Shown here: positions 1 to 9,434 of the stretch, in pieces | Position numbering within the stretch: the stretch's first letter is position 1 | How the letters are laid out: each line of letters begins with the position of its first letter | Origin: Lachnospiraceae bacterium | GTDB lineage: Bacteria > Bacillota > Clostridia > Lachnospirales > Lachnospiraceae | Direction of reading: 5' to 3' | Length of the DNA: 64,000 bases | Assembly (NCBI GenBank): GCA_910574185.1 | Contig: CAJSZQ010000003.1 | Span: 1 to 64,000, forward strand | The notes under the pieces: model-generated | Database searches by the model: none | What the model saw: the letters and a program-made list of their open reading frames with translations, nothing else | What the model was told of the DNA's origin: nothing | Program-made: the position numbers and the translations under genes

Positions 1-52
1 TTTTCGCAACTCAATTATACCATAAGCAAGCGGTTTATGCCTTTTTTATGGA

Positions 53-442
53 TTAAAGTATTGATTTTTCAAGGTTCAGCACACCAAACAGTGTGGGAAG
101 TTTGAGACATATAATCAATTTTACACGCTCGTCAGGGAGAAACTGATAATAATCCTCATACTCCTTTTCATCCAGTTCAGCCAGAATCTTTTCCTTATTT
201 TCAGCGGTAATGAGAATCCCCTTTCCACGCTCCGGTTCCAGTGTTTCTATATTATGTTCGATTAGCCATTCATTAATTTTACAAATATCATAATAGAGAC
301 TTCTTCTGGAAATCCCTGTTTTATCCAGTAATCTGCTCAAAGGCACATACCCGCTTTCATGGGTCAGAATACTCAGAATCCGCTCGCAGCGCTGATTGAG
401 ATTACTCAATTTAATCACACCTCCAAATAATGAACCTTTCAT
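53..442 (-). pseudogene. N-terminal HTH fragment of a PRD/BglG-type transcriptional regulator
   Basis: The 129-residue product begins with a winged-helix DNA-binding domain (about residues 15-70, with recognition-helix-like residues ISRRSLYYDI) followed by a second segment starting DERVKLII. That is how PRD-containing antiterminators and activators of PTS operons start. Family members run to about 500-700 residues with PRD and EIIA/EIIB-like domains, but here the frame stops a few residues into the second region. The 52 bases left before the window edge give no continuation in any frame. It lies downstream of the PTS operon and its GntR gene on the same strand. I read it as the truncated remnant of an older regulator; a functional stand-alone HTH protein is possible. 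Confidence 0.6.
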
Positions 443-589
443 TGCATTAGTTACATTATTATTGTCTCACACCAGGCATAGATTAAACAATCTATTTTGA
501 GTACAAAAGATTGCACGATTAACGGTTCTCCTCTGGATTCTCTATAAGAATCTCCCTCTGGCCAGACGCAGATTGAATCAGAAGCATAA

Positions 590-1435
590 TTACCACAGTA
601 GATTATCATTGTCTATACTTTTATCTGTTCCCTGTCCCGGATTCTCCTCTGTTTTTTCCTTCCCGTCTGCATTCTGTTTATAAAATGCACGCTCGTCTTC
701 ACCGTTTGTCTGATTATACGTGGTAATATCATACCGGATTTTATAAATATCTCCCCGGCTGATTGCACATTCCAAAAGCTTTCCCTCTCTGTCATACACT
801 CTTGTCTTTGTATAACAAATCGGAGCTCCCTCTTTGAGTCCCAGATGAAACGCATCATATTCATTTGCTTTTCGAGCAGTAATGCACCGTTGAGCACGAA
901 ACGGCACATATCCATGCCCGGCCAGCGTGTTGTGAAGAGACCGCTCCGCATAATCATAGTTCAGAAGCTCCGGGCACAGCTCATAATCAATATAAGAATC
1001 TGCCAGTGTCCAAAGTTTCCCATTGATGTACCGCAGTCTTTCCAGATGAAAGACCATACCGCCCTCGCGGATTCCCAGAAGCTCCGCAATCTCAGGATTT
1101 ACTATCTCAGCTTTCTGAGTCAGCACCTTACTGCTGGTATAATCTCCCCGCAGTCTGACTTGATTATAAAATGCAATCTGTGAAGACGCTTTATAATTGT
1201 TTCCCTGCTGTTTTTTATTACCGATAAAAAATGCACCCTTTCCTGCAAATCTTGTAATGCAGCCCTCTTCTTCCAGTATTTCCAACGCCCTTCTAACTGT
1301 CGGACGACTTACATGATAAATCTCACATAACTCCCGCTCGCCCGGCATCGGAGAATAATAGGGTTTATTTTGATAATCTTTTAATATGTTCTCTCTTAAC
1401 TGCATGTAAAGGAGCTGCTTTTTTCTCATAGCCAT
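590..1435 (-). CDS. GntR family (HutC/UTRA) transcriptional regulator
   Basis: The 281-residue protein has an N-terminal winged helix of GntR type (about residues 8-72, with SRPTVRRALEILEEEG as the recognition part). A UTRA effector domain follows (about 85-235), which in HutC-type regulators binds a sugar phosphate or similar ligand. The start at 1435 is chosen because AGGAAG sits six bases upstream; a longer in-frame extension to 1603 has no ribosome binding site and does not look like the family. The tail is polar and rich in Glu, Lys and Asn. It follows the PTS/dehydrogenase operon on the same strand, about 200 bases after the dehydrogenase. It is the best candidate to bind the palindromic operators at 4955, 5168 and 6733. 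Confidence 0.88.
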   Translation of the reverse strand: MAMRKKQLLYMQLRENILKDYQNKPYYSPMPGERELCEIYHVSRPTVRRALEILEEEGCITRFAGKGAFFIGNKKQQGNNYKASSQIAFYNQVRLRGDYTSSKVLTQKAEIVNPEIAELLGIREGGMVFHLERLRYINGKLWTLADSYIDYELCPELLNYDYAERSLHNTLAGHGYVPFRAQRCITARKANEYDAFHLGLKEGAPICYTKTRVYDREGKLLECAISRGDIYKIRYDITTYNQTNGEDERAFYKQNADGKEKTEENPGQGTDKSIDNDNLLW

Positions 1436-1639
1436 ACCGCTTCCTGCCTTCCTGATTTCCATCCATGCAATAAGTATAAACATAATCCAACTTGATTTCA
1501 AATATATTTTTATCAATGTACCCGGAATCCTTTTCTGAATTGTGTCCGTTTGTACTTTGTCTCCAGAGTATATTTGAAAACCGCGGCATAACCGGCAAAG
1601 CATTTTAAATACATTTTTAATATGGAAGAGAACCTGATT

Positions 1640-2686
1640 TTAAAACCGTATTACTACCCTGAATTTATCTCCCCTCACTGCAGATTCAAAGGCTTTTTTA
1701 TAATCTTTGAGCTCATACACTTCTGAAATAAATGGTTTCATATCCACGATTTTCTGTGAAATCATTCTGGACGCTTTTATAAAATCAACCGTATTTGAGT
1801 TTGCCGTTCCTAAAAGTTTCGCCCCGCTTTTATGCAGCCAGTCCGGACTGATGGAAACTGGAGTATCTGGATAGAAGGAACTGTACAATACCAGCCGTCC
1901 GTTATTTGCCACTGCCTGAACCGCATGCTCCGCCACAGCAGATACCGGCGTTGTATCAAACACTACCTGAGCCTTTGTCCCTCCGGTAATCTCCCTAACC
2001 CGCTCTTCTAAACTCTCTTTTTCGGGATTTACAGCACAAGACGCGCCAAGCCTTAAGGCCAGCCCCATTCTCTCTTCGTTTGTATCTGACACAATCACCG
2101 ACGCGCCTCTCCTGATTGAAAGCATCACATGCAGCAGTCCCATAATACCGCATCCAATTACGACAACCATATCTCCAAACTCAACCCGACCTGTCTCCAC
2201 ACTGTGAAGCACACAGGATAAAGGTTCTGTAATCGCCGCTTCCTCTGGCTCTACATTGCAAATATGAAACAGGTTAACCGGGTCAACCAGTAAATGCGAA
2301 CTAAATCCCCCCATCCCCTTTTCTGGAAGTCCTTCCAGATGTTTACTATGATTAAAATTCTCACAATTTTGTTCATTTCCACTCTTGCACTGGTAACAGT
2401 TTCTGCAAGGAAGCGTCACTCCCGCAACCACCATATCTCCTACTGCCCATTGTTGCCGGTCCACATTTTTTCCCATGGCAATAATTCTTCCTGACATTTC
2501 ATGGCCGCCAATAAAAGGAAATTCCACTTTCTTCACTCCTGTGTATACCCTCTGTTCCCAGGTACAAATCGCACTGGCGTCTACCTTAATCAGAACTTTA
2601 TCATCGCTTACCTCTGGAACTGGATATTCGCGAATTTCCAACTGCCTCTCTCCGGTAAATACCAGAGATTTTGCCATTTCACTCAT
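1640..2686 (-). CDS. Zinc-dependent medium-chain alcohol/polyol dehydrogenase
   Basis: A 348-residue MDR-superfamily dehydrogenase that oxidises a hydroxyl group with NAD(P). Catalytic zinc ligands are visible as Cys41, His62 and Glu63 (GGHE motif). Structural zinc cysteines are Cys94, Cys97, Cys100 and Cys108. A Rossmann motif (VVVIGCGIMG) lies near residue 175. GGAGG nine bases before the first ATG supports the start. It is the last gene of the IIB-IIC-IID operon, 35 bases after IID. With a PTS and a bisphosphate aldolase nearby, the substrate is probably a hexitol phosphate or ketose phosphate, as for galactitol-1-phosphate or sorbose-1-phosphate enzymes. The exact sugar cannot be read from the sequence. 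Confidence 0.88.
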   Translation of the reverse strand: MSEMAKSLVFTGERQLEIREYPVPEVSDDKVLIKVDASAICTWEQRVYTGVKKVEFPFIGGHEMSGRIIAMGKNVDRQQWAVGDMVVAGVTLPCRNCYQCKSGNEQNCENFNHSKHLEGLPEKGMGGFSSHLLVDPVNLFHICNVEPEEAAITEPLSCVLHSVETGRVEFGDMVVVIGCGIMGLLHVMLSIRRGASVIVSDTNEERMGLALRLGASCAVNPEKESLEERVREITGGTKAQVVFDTTPVSAVAEHAVQAVANNGRLVLYSSFYPDTPVSISPDWLHKSGAKLLGTANSNTVDFIKASRMISQKIVDMKPFISEVYELKDYKKAFESAVRGDKFRVVIRF

Positions 2687-2721
2687 TTAACCTTACCTCC
2701 ATATCAGCACATTCCTATTAT

Positions 2722-3546
2722 TTAACCCAGAAATCCAATGACACCGCCTATCAAGCCGATGATAATCAGAATTCCCATAACCGTAGTTGCCTTCATCTTT
2801 TTGTTCTTTAACAGATAGAGTGTCAGCATGGTTACGCCCAGCGGCAGAATCCCTTTAAATAAAGCGTCAAATACCGTCTCCTGAACATTCATCTCCAATG
2901 CGCCAAATTTGATCACCGCCGCACAATTTACCGTCACAAACTGGCTGGACAAAGCTCCCAATACAATCGCTCCCATTGCCGACGCTCCTGTAATCAACAT
3001 CTGAAGCTGATTTCCGCCAAGAATTTTTTCAATTCCGTCTTTGCCAAGCTCATATCCTTTCATCCAGCAGATATACGCTGCCGGGAACATCACGCCAAAC
3101 ATTAACAATGTATAAACCAGAGGCCCCATCAAATTCCCCTGGGAGCCCAAGCTAATTCCAAATGCAAGCAGAATCGGCGTCAGCGTACCCTGCCACAGAG
3201 TGTCTCCAATTCCTGCAAACGGCCCCATCAGACCAGTCTTTACACCGTTGATAGCCTCATCCGTAATTGGCGCCCCGTTCGCCCGCTCTTCTTCCATTGC
3301 AAGAACAATTCCTGGAATCACACCGCCAATATGCGGCTCTGTATTAAAAAACTGCATATGCCGTTTGATACAGGCTCTATACTCCTCTGAATCGTCTCCG
3401 TACAATTTTTTAATTATGTGTTTGTAAGAGTGAACCAATCCTGTAGCTTCCAAACGCTCGTAATTATAATTCGCATGGGAGAAAAAAGTCCATCTCCAGA
3501 ATGCTTTTACCACATCTTTTTTACTTAATCTTTTTTCCTCTGCCAT
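2722..3546 (-). CDS. PTS mannose/fructose/sorbose family IID component
   Basis: The 274-residue membrane subunit pairs with IIC to form the sugar channel of a mannose-type phosphotransferase system. Family signatures are the N-terminal LSKKDVVKAFWRW region, FFNTEPH, and GPFAGIGDTLWQGTLTPI, followed by hydrophobic C-terminal helices. The start at 3546 has GGAGGA about nine bases upstream and lies one base after the IIC stop, so the two genes are translationally linked. A start at 3573 would run back into IIC. It is the third gene of a four-gene operon read leftward from 4903. Confidence 0.93.
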   Translation of the reverse strand: MAEEKRLSKKDVVKAFWRWTFFSHANYNYERLEATGLVHSYKHIIKKLYGDDSEEYRACIKRHMQFFNTEPHIGGVIPGIVLAMEEERANGAPITDEAINGVKTGLMGPFAGIGDTLWQGTLTPILLAFGISLGSQGNLMGPLVYTLLMFGVMFPAAYICWMKGYELGKDGIEKILGGNQLQMLITGASAMGAIVLGALSSQFVTVNCAAVIKFGALEMNVQETVFDALFKGILPLGVTMLTLYLLKNKKMKATTVMGILIIIGLIGGVIGFLG

Positions 3547-3547
3547 C

Positions 3548-4366
3548 CTAAAAATCCTCCTCGTCTTCATCAATCACTGCCTGTGAAGTTCCTCCTAACG
3601 CTACCTGCGGCAAACTGTTATGATTCAGTAAAACAGTATAGAAATATCCGATTACACCGCCCAAAACGGCCACTGCAATTACTGGCAGTCCAAGATATTG
3701 CACCAGAATAAATCCAACCATATAAAACAGCAGGGTGCCCGGTCTTGAAATCGCACGAAGGTTCATTGCAATGCCAAGCGCCGGCAGCAATCCGCCAATC
3801 ACCTGTAATACCGTCAGCGGCGTTCCCGTCAACTGTTCAATCAATCCCTGTACTGCTGTGGAGCCATAATATGTAGCAATCGTCGCCGGTATGACACAGA
3901 GACAAAACATCAATATCTGCGGCGGCGCTACATGATAGAAACAAATTTTTTCAATATTTCCTTCCTCTGCCGCCTTATCAGCCATATGTACAAACGTTAC
4001 ATCCAACGTCATGTGCGCCACCCATATCATGGTACCCAGAAGTCCTAATGGCAACGCAATCGTCACTGCCGTCGCCGGATCTACGCCTGCCGCCATAGCC
4101 CAGGCGGTTCCAACTGTTCCTGCAAGTCCTGGGTCCTGCGGCGCCGTTCCTCCGGCCGAGATAAACGCCACGTACGGAAGGTTAATTGCCGCTCCAATGA
4201 TACATCCCTGCACCGGATCTCCCAGAATAAATCCAACCAGCGTGCCAGCTACCAACGGTTTGTAAACAACGGAAATACTGCCTAACAATGACAGCCATGG
4301 CGTACCAATATTACCAAGATAATATACAACGCCTATCAAAATTGCCTGAAATAATGTAATATGCAT
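3548..4366 (-). CDS. PTS mannose/fructose/sorbose family IIC component
   Basis: The 272-residue integral membrane protein carries the substrate-translocating part of the mannose-family permease. It is almost entirely hydrophobic helices, with family-typical segments such as GAAINLPYVAFISAGGTAPQDP and conserved Gly/Pro turns. The C-terminus ends in an acidic tail (DEDEEDF). It lies between IIB (57-base gap) and IID (one-base gap). Length and order match the family. Confidence 0.93.
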   Translation of the reverse strand: MHITLFQAILIGVVYYLGNIGTPWLSLLGSISVVYKPLVAGTLVGFILGDPVQGCIIGAAINLPYVAFISAGGTAPQDPGLAGTVGTAWAMAAGVDPATAVTIALPLGLLGTMIWVAHMTLDVTFVHMADKAAEEGNIEKICFYHVAPPQILMFCLCVIPATIATYYGSTAVQGLIEQLTGTPLTVLQVIGGLLPALGIAMNLRAISRPGTLLFYMVGFILVQYLGLPVIAVAVLGGVIGYFYTVLLNHNSLPQVALGGTSQAVIDEDEEDF

Positions 4367-4423
4367 TATTGTTCTCCTCTCTGTCTAACTCAATCCTGTA
4401 TCTTTCTCAATTATTCGTCCGAA

Positions 4424-4903
4424 TTACAACATCTTGGCAATATCTGTTGTATGATCTTCTGCAATAATCCTGACACTAATCTTCGAACCGGCATCAGCCA
4501 ACTCCTTAAGCATAACCTTCTCTTCCTCCGAAGCTGAAATATTCCGGAAAAATTTCTTTCTTGTTCCGCTGACTCCCATTCCCCCAATATTGATTTCATC
4601 AAATACAATGCCTGCCTCCATTAGACGATACAGCGTCTCTGGGTATTTTACCAGAATGATGCAGCGGTCCCCTGTAAATCCTTTCCGAAGCCTTGAAACC
4701 GCTCTTTCAACCGTAAATGTTGCAAGTTTCACATTTGCCGGAACACATGTCTTCAAAACATTTTTCATAAAAGGATCTCCCGCAACTTTATCATCAATAA
4801 TCATAATTTTATTCGCGCTTGTATAATTCAGCCACGACGTCATTACCTGTCCATGAATCAGCCGGTCATCAATCCGTACCAGTACAATCCCTTCTATCTT
4901 CAT
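4424..4903 (-). CDS. PTS mannose/fructose/sorbose family IIB component
   Basis: The 159-residue cytoplasmic phosphocarrier passes phosphate from IIA to the incoming sugar. The active-site histidine is His17 in RIDDRLIHGQV, the family signature. Length is normal for the family. It is the first gene of the leftward operon IIB-IIC-IID-dehydrogenase; a GGAGG-like site precedes the ATG. The promoter upstream (-35 TTGACT at 4997-5002) is overlapped by a 17-bp palindrome, implying repression. The cognate IIA is not in this operon but at 6235-6663. Confidence 0.94.
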   Translation of the reverse strand: MKIEGIVLVRIDDRLIHGQVMTSWLNYTSANKIMIIDDKVAGDPFMKNVLKTCVPANVKLATFTVERAVSRLRKGFTGDRCIILVKYPETLYRLMEAGIVFDEINIGGMGVSGTRKKFFRNISASEEEKVMLKELADAGSKISVRIIAEDHTTDIAKML

Positions 4904-4954
4904 AAAATTTCCTCCTTTCTCATCCTCATATCCATTCTATATTTGCCAGCAAAC

Positions 4955-5002
4955 AATAACCAGTGGTTATTATAATAATACCATCGGATATAAATAAGTC
5001 AA
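4955..5002 (-). promoter_or_regulatory. Promoter and palindromic operator of the PTS operon
   Basis: Reading leftward, TTGACT (4997-5002) is followed after 16 bases by TATTAT (4975-4980); an overlapping TATAAT is at 4969-4974. A perfect 17-bp palindrome (AATAACCAGTGGTTATT, 4955-4971) sits over the end of the -10 region and the expected start site, about 50 bases before IIB. The half-site ATWACCA recurs at the two other promoters of the locus. Confidence 0.75.
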
Positions 5003-5156
5003 TATCTTTCCTTCTTCCATCTATATTTTTGTAAAAATATATTAATATCTTCTCATATTTTTTGTATATTTTTCACAGGAAAGTCTTTATTCAGCAAGCT
5101 TTTACATCCCAACTTGACCATTCGACAAAAATATAAACTTAATCTCAGACAACTTA

Positions 5157-5185
5157 TTGACACTTTAATTACCACTGGTTATAAT
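5157..5185 (+). promoter_or_regulatory. Consensus promoter with operator in the spacer, for the aldolase
   Basis: TTGACA (5157-5162) and TATAAT (5180-5185) are both perfect consensus with a 17-base spacer. The spacer and the first bases of the -10 hold ATTACCACTGGTTAT (5168-5182), a one-mismatch palindrome closely related to the operator at 4955. A strong promoter with an operator between its boxes suggests tight repression when the inducer is absent. Confidence 0.8.
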
Positions 5186-5225
5186 ATTGTCATCAAATAA
5201 CGAAATAGTTACGGAGGTATAATCG

Positions 5226-6107
5226 ATGTTAGTTACCATGAAATCAATCTTAGATGATGCAAAAAAAAGACGATATGCCGTAGGCGCCTTTAACGTACCG
5301 AATCTGGAGTCCATTCAGGCCGTCATTTCCGCCGCTGAAGAATTACAAGTTCCCGTTATTCTCCAACATGCGGAAGTTCACGAAAATCTTATCTCTCTGC
5401 CAGAGGTCGGTCCAATTATGCTTGATTATGCAAAACGCTCTTCCGTTCCGGTATGCGTTCACTTAGACCATGGCGCCTCCTTTGAACTGTGTATTCAGGC
5501 AATCCGGTCTGGATTTACTTCCATCATGTATGACGCATCTGCAAAAAGTTATGAGGAAAATTTGAGAGAAACAAAAGAAATCGTCAAGATTGCCCATGCA
5601 GCAGGGGTCTCTGTAGAGGCAGAATTAGGACATATATTCACTTCTTCTCTGGGTGGAGGCGAAGGTCGTGGAACAGTAGGCGCTAAAGATTTTGCCTCTC
5701 TTGACGACTGTTACACTGACCCAGTTACAGCCAGAACGTTTGTCAAAGAAACCGGCGTTGACGCCCTTGCAATTTCTTTCGGCACTACCCATGGGGTATA
5801 TTTGACAGAGCCTAAGCTGGACTTAAACCGCATCACACAGATTCGGAATGAAATAAACATTCCACTCGTCATGCATGGAGGCTCTGGTATTTCCGACGAG
5901 GATTTCAAGACCGCTATACGTAATGGAATTACCAAAATTAATTACTATACATATGGGTCTATGGCCGGCGGAAACAATGTCAGAGAACTGATTGCAAACG
6001 CCGGTAATGAAAAAGTATTTTATCATGATATCGTAACGGCTGCAAAAGAAGGTATCAAAGCAGACGTTAAAACTGCAATGACTATATTTGCAAGTTCTAT
6101 CCTTTAA
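5226..6107 (+). CDS. Class II fructose/tagatose-bisphosphate aldolase family protein
   Basis: The 293-residue zinc aldolase cleaves a ketose bisphosphate (fructose-1,6- or tagatose-1,6-bisphosphate) to dihydroxyacetone phosphate and an aldehyde. Visible features are the zinc motif HLDHG (His79-Gly83), EAELGH, and the phosphate-binding MHGGSG and INYYTYGS segments. GGAGG lies nine bases before the ATG. It is divergent from the PTS operon and convergent with the IIA gene; all three promoters share the same operator type. This supports a catabolic role for the PTS sugar rather than glycolysis. It resembles GatY/KbaY/FbaA proteins; which substrate it prefers is open. Confidence 0.9.
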   Translation: MLVTMKSILDDAKKRRYAVGAFNVPNLESIQAVISAAEELQVPVILQHAEVHENLISLPEVGPIMLDYAKRSSVPVCVHLDHGASFELCIQAIRSGFTSIMYDASAKSYEENLRETKEIVKIAHAAGVSVEAELGHIFTSSLGGGEGRGTVGAKDFASLDDCYTDPVTARTFVKETGVDALAISFGTTHGVYLTEPKLDLNRITQIRNEINIPLVMHGGSGISDEDFKTAIRNGITKINYYTYGSMAGGNNVRELIANAGNEKVFYHDIVTAAKEGIKADVKTAMTIFASSIL

Positions 6108-6150
6108 AGAATTTCGGTTGTGTTCTTTTACATAATCAAAAAAACAACAA

Positions 6151-6236
6151 AGAATGTGCTTCCGCACATTCTCGCGTCTGGCGCGGTCGCTCGCGGCATA
6201 CTTCTTCGCGCCAGCACGCATTCCCGAAAGATTTTT
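6151..6236 (+). repeat. Hairpin repeat, family C copy 1
   Basis: A block of about 86 nt with hairpin GAATGTGC/GCACATTC, then a GC-rich hairpin (TGGCGCG ... CGCGCCA), then ACGCATTCCCGAAAGATTTTT. A diverged copy with the same order lies at 63683-63772. Both copies follow the stop of a rightward gene and precede the end of a leftward gene, so a bidirectional terminator role is likely. Confidence 0.7.
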
Positions 6237-6663
6237 AAATCTCATCTTCGTTATCTTCTTGCTGCATTTCTTCAAACATCTCATGAAGAAGTATCGGCGG
6301 TTTGGCTGCCGTCTTCAAAACCGACGCATACACTTCGTCCGCATCCATTACCTCCCGCATGGTTACGGCCTGAATCACCATTGGCATATTGACTCCTGCA
6401 AACGCCCTAAACTTCTTTTTCTGCAAATATCTGAATATTGTATTCGACGGCGTTCCGCCAAGGATATCCACAAATGCTAATACTCCGTCTCCATCGTCCA
6501 GTTCATCAAGCGCCTTTTCTATCTTCCCGCCAAATTCTTCAAATCCGTCTCCATGATACAGTCCAATTGTTTCAACCTTCGTCTGTTTCCCAAGAATCAG
6601 TTCCACCGCACTTAAAAGCCCGGCAGCAAAATCTCCATGTGCAGCAATTAAAATTCCAACCAT
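6235..6663 (-). CDS. PTS mannose/fructose family IIA component
   Basis: The 142-residue phosphocarrier takes phosphate from HPr and passes it to IIB. The N-terminus MVGILIAAHGDFAAG carries the expected active-site histidine (His9), and VDILGGTPSN is the second family signature. The start at 6663 is chosen for GGAGGA seven bases upstream; an in-frame ATG at 6687 lacks a site. The C-terminus is acidic (EEMQQEDNEDEI). It has its own promoter with a 38-bp palindrome and is transcribed toward the aldolase. Placing IIA apart from IIB-IIC-IID is less common but known. Confidence 0.92.
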   Translation of the reverse strand: MVGILIAAHGDFAAGLLSAVELILGKQTKVETIGLYHGDGFEEFGGKIEKALDELDDGDGVLAFVDILGGTPSNTIFRYLQKKKFRAFAGVNMPMVIQAVTMREVMDADEVYASVLKTAAKPPILLHEMFEEMQQEDNEDEI

Positions 6664-6714
6664 TCTATTCCTCCTTAAGCAGTCCAAATTCTATGTCCTT
6701 TTTATACTATGTTC

Positions 6715-6770
6715 ATTATACTATAATGCACAAAACAATACAAGTGGTAATATTACCACTTGTATTGTTT
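6715..6770 (-). promoter_or_regulatory. IIA promoter with 38-bp perfect palindrome
   Basis: Leftward TTGTAT (6738-6743), 17 bases, TATAAT (6715-6720). The palindrome at 6733-6770 is perfect over 38 bp and centred on AATATT. It can be read as two head-to-head copies of the 15-base operator found at 5168 (12 of 15 bases match per copy). It covers the -35 box. It also lies just after the clpB stop and could act as a clpB terminator. Confidence 0.7.
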
Positions 6771-6809
6771 AATAAACTGTATGAACGTCTATATGAAATA
6801 TCATCGACA

Positions 6810-9392
6810 TTATCTGCCCCTTGCCGTTAATATTCCATCCAATTCGTCAATCTCAATCGTCTGTCCTGCGCTGATTCCTCCTTCCAGCATCAGCCTTGCC
6901 GCGAGTGTTTCCACATGCTTCTGAAGATAACGCTTTAGTGGTCTTGCGCCATACATCGGCTCATATCCGCCTTCCACTATATTGTTCTTCGCCGCTTCTG
7001 TAAGTTGAAGCCGGATTTCCCGGTCTGCCAGACGCTTATTGACATCCGTTACCAATAAATCAATGATGTCATAAATATTACCTTTCGTCAACGGCTTGAA
7101 TAAAATCGTCTCATCCAGACGATTTAAAAATTCCGGCCGGAAATGCGTCCGCAGTTCATTCATTACCAGCTCCTGACTCTCGGCGCTGATTGCTCCATTC
7201 TCATCAATTCCCTCCAGCAGAAAAGCTGAACCAATATTGGAGGTCATAATTAAAATGGTATTCTTAAAATCTACCGTTCGTCCCTGGGAATCGGTAATAC
7301 GCCCGTCATCCAGTACTTGCAGCAGCACGTTAAATACGTCCGGATGCGCCTTCTCTACCTCGTCAAACAGTACCACCGAATAAGGCTTTCTTCTTACCGC
7401 CTCGGTAAGCTGTCCTCCCTCGTCATAACCTACATATCCCGGAGGCGCTCCAATAAGACGAGATACAGAATACTTCTCCATATATTCGCTCATATCAATC
7501 CGAACCATATTGCTTTCATCATCAAACAGGCTTTCTGCCAAAGCTTTGGCAAGCTCTGTCTTTCCCACGCCGGTAGGCCCTAAAAACAGGAAGGAACCAA
7601 TCGGCTTTGTGGGGTCTTTGATTCCCGCCTTAGAACGAATAATCGCCTCAGTTACCAGTTCCACGCCTTCATCCTGCCCAATTACCCGCCGGTGAAGCTC
7701 ATCTCCCAGATGAAGGGTCTTGCTCCGCTCGCTCTCATTGAGTTTGGCAACCGGAATTCCTGTCCACCGGGATACTATCTTAGCAATCTCCTCATCGGTA
7801 ACGCTCTCGTGCACCAGCGCCCGGTCTTCATCTTTAGCCTGGGTCTCCAGCTCGGCAAGCTGTTTCTGAAGCTCCGGAAGCCTGCCGTACTGCAGCTCCG
7901 CCGCCCTGTTTAAGTCATATGTCTGTTGTGCTTTCTGAATCTCCTTGCCAATATTCTCAATCTCTTCTCTGACGCTCCTCACACGCTCAATGCTATTCTT
8001 TTCATTGTCCCACTGGGCCTTGGCGCTGGCAAATTCTTCCCGGAGTTCCGCAAGTTCCTGCTGTAAATGTTCCAGCCTCTCCTGACTCAACCGGTCTTCC
8101 TCTTTCTTCAGAGCCGCCTCTTCTATCTCTATCTGCATAATCCTCCGCCTCAGCTCATCCAGTTCCGCAGGCATGGAATCTAGCTCCGTCTTAATGAGAG
8201 CGCAGGCCTCATCTACCAAATCAATTGCCTTATCTGGCAGAAACCGGTCAGAAATATAACGGTTTGACAAAGTTGCCGCCGCTACCAGCGCGCCGTCTGT
8301 AATCTTCACGCCATGGAACACCTCGTAGCGCTCCTTTAAACCTCTCAAAATCGAAATTGCGTCCTCCACCGTAGGCTCATCCACCAGCACTGGTTGGAAA
8401 CGACGTTCCAACGCCGCATCTTTCTCAATATACTGACGGTACTCATCTAAAGTTGTAGCGCCAATACAGTGAAGTTCCCCCCTTGCAAGCATGGGCTTCA
8501 GCATATTGCCCGCATCCATAGCCCCATCGGTCTTTCCTGCGCCCACAATGGTATGCAGCTCATCAATAAAGAGGATAATCCGTCCGTCACTGTTCTTTAC
8601 CTCTTCCAGAACAGCCTTTAGACGCTCTTCAAATTCTCCCCGGTACTTTGCGCCTGCCACCAGCGCGCCCATATCCAATGAAAAAATCGTCTTATCTTTT
8701 AGCCCTTCCGGCACGTCTCCTTTTACAATTCTTTGAGCCAGGCCCTCTGCCACCGCAGTCTTACCCACGCCCGGCTCGCCAATCAAAACCGGATTGTTCT
8801 TTGTCTTGCGGGAAAGAATCCGAATCACATTCCGAATCTCCATATCCCGTCCGATAACCGGGTCCATCTTCTGTTCTCTGGCCCGTTCCACCAAATCAGT
8901 CCCATACTTATTCAGCGTATCATAAGTAGCTTCCGGATTATCGCTGGTAACTCTCTGATTCCCCCGCACTGTAGAAAGCGCCTGCAAAAACCCTTCCTTG
9001 CTAACGCCCATTTCTCGAAGCATTTCTTTCGTTATTCTGCTGGGATATTTTAGCAACGCCAGAAACAGATGCTCCACAGACACATACTCATCACCCATCT
9101 GCTTCGCCTCGTCTTCTGCGTGAATCAGAACATTGTTTAAATCCTGACCCACATACTGCTTGCCGCCCTGCACCTTGGTTCGTTTCCTGATTGCCTGTTC
9201 CACCCGGTTGGTGATTAGATTCACATCCAGTCCCATCTTCTCCATCATCTTCGGAATCAAACCATCCTCCTGGGTAAGCAGCGCATAAAATAGATGTTCC
9301 TGCTCAATCTCCTGATTTCCATACTCTATAGCAATCTTCTCACAATCCTGAACTGCTTGAATCGACTTCTGCGTAAATTTATTAATATTCAT
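6810..9392 (-). CDS. clpB: ATP-dependent disaggregase ClpB
   Basis: The 860-residue Hsp100 chaperone works with DnaK to dissolve protein aggregates. Domains in order are the Clp N-domain (1-145), AAA1 with Walker A GEPGVGKT (about 200), the coiled-coil middle domain (about 400-520) that separates ClpB from ClpA/ClpC, AAA2 with GPTGVGKT (about 600), and the C-terminal D2-small domain. The start at 9392 has GGAGG eight bases upstream; the ATG at 9398 is too close to it. A sigma-A-type promoter overlapped by a CIRCE-like element points to HrcA control. It is monocistronic. Confidence 0.97.
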   Translation of the reverse strand: MNINKFTQKSIQAVQDCEKIAIEYGNQEIEQEHLFYALLTQEDGLIPKMMEKMGLDVNLITNRVEQAIRKRTKVQGGKQYVGQDLNNVLIHAEDEAKQMGDEYVSVEHLFLALLKYPSRITKEMLREMGVSKEGFLQALSTVRGNQRVTSDNPEATYDTLNKYGTDLVERAREQKMDPVIGRDMEIRNVIRILSRKTKNNPVLIGEPGVGKTAVAEGLAQRIVKGDVPEGLKDKTIFSLDMGALVAGAKYRGEFEERLKAVLEEVKNSDGRIILFIDELHTIVGAGKTDGAMDAGNMLKPMLARGELHCIGATTLDEYRQYIEKDAALERRFQPVLVDEPTVEDAISILRGLKERYEVFHGVKITDGALVAAATLSNRYISDRFLPDKAIDLVDEACALIKTELDSMPAELDELRRRIMQIEIEEAALKKEEDRLSQERLEHLQQELAELREEFASAKAQWDNEKNSIERVRSVREEIENIGKEIQKAQQTYDLNRAAELQYGRLPELQKQLAELETQAKDEDRALVHESVTDEEIAKIVSRWTGIPVAKLNESERSKTLHLGDELHRRVIGQDEGVELVTEAIIRSKAGIKDPTKPIGSFLFLGPTGVGKTELAKALAESLFDDESNMVRIDMSEYMEKYSVSRLIGAPPGYVGYDEGGQLTEAVRRKPYSVVLFDEVEKAHPDVFNVLLQVLDDGRITDSQGRTVDFKNTILIMTSNIGSAFLLEGIDENGAISAESQELVMNELRTHFRPEFLNRLDETILFKPLTKGNIYDIIDLLVTDVNKRLADREIRLQLTEAAKNNIVEGGYEPMYGARPLKRYLQKHVETLAARLMLEGGISAGQTIEIDELDGILTARGR

Positions 9393-9434
9393 AACCATTG
9401 CCTCCTTGAAAATTAATTTCTTTGTTCTAGTTGG

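Noticed and set aside
5823..6284. 153-residue leftward frame over the aldolase end
   Set aside because: It is antisense to the aldolase, crosses a hairpin repeat, and has no family features.
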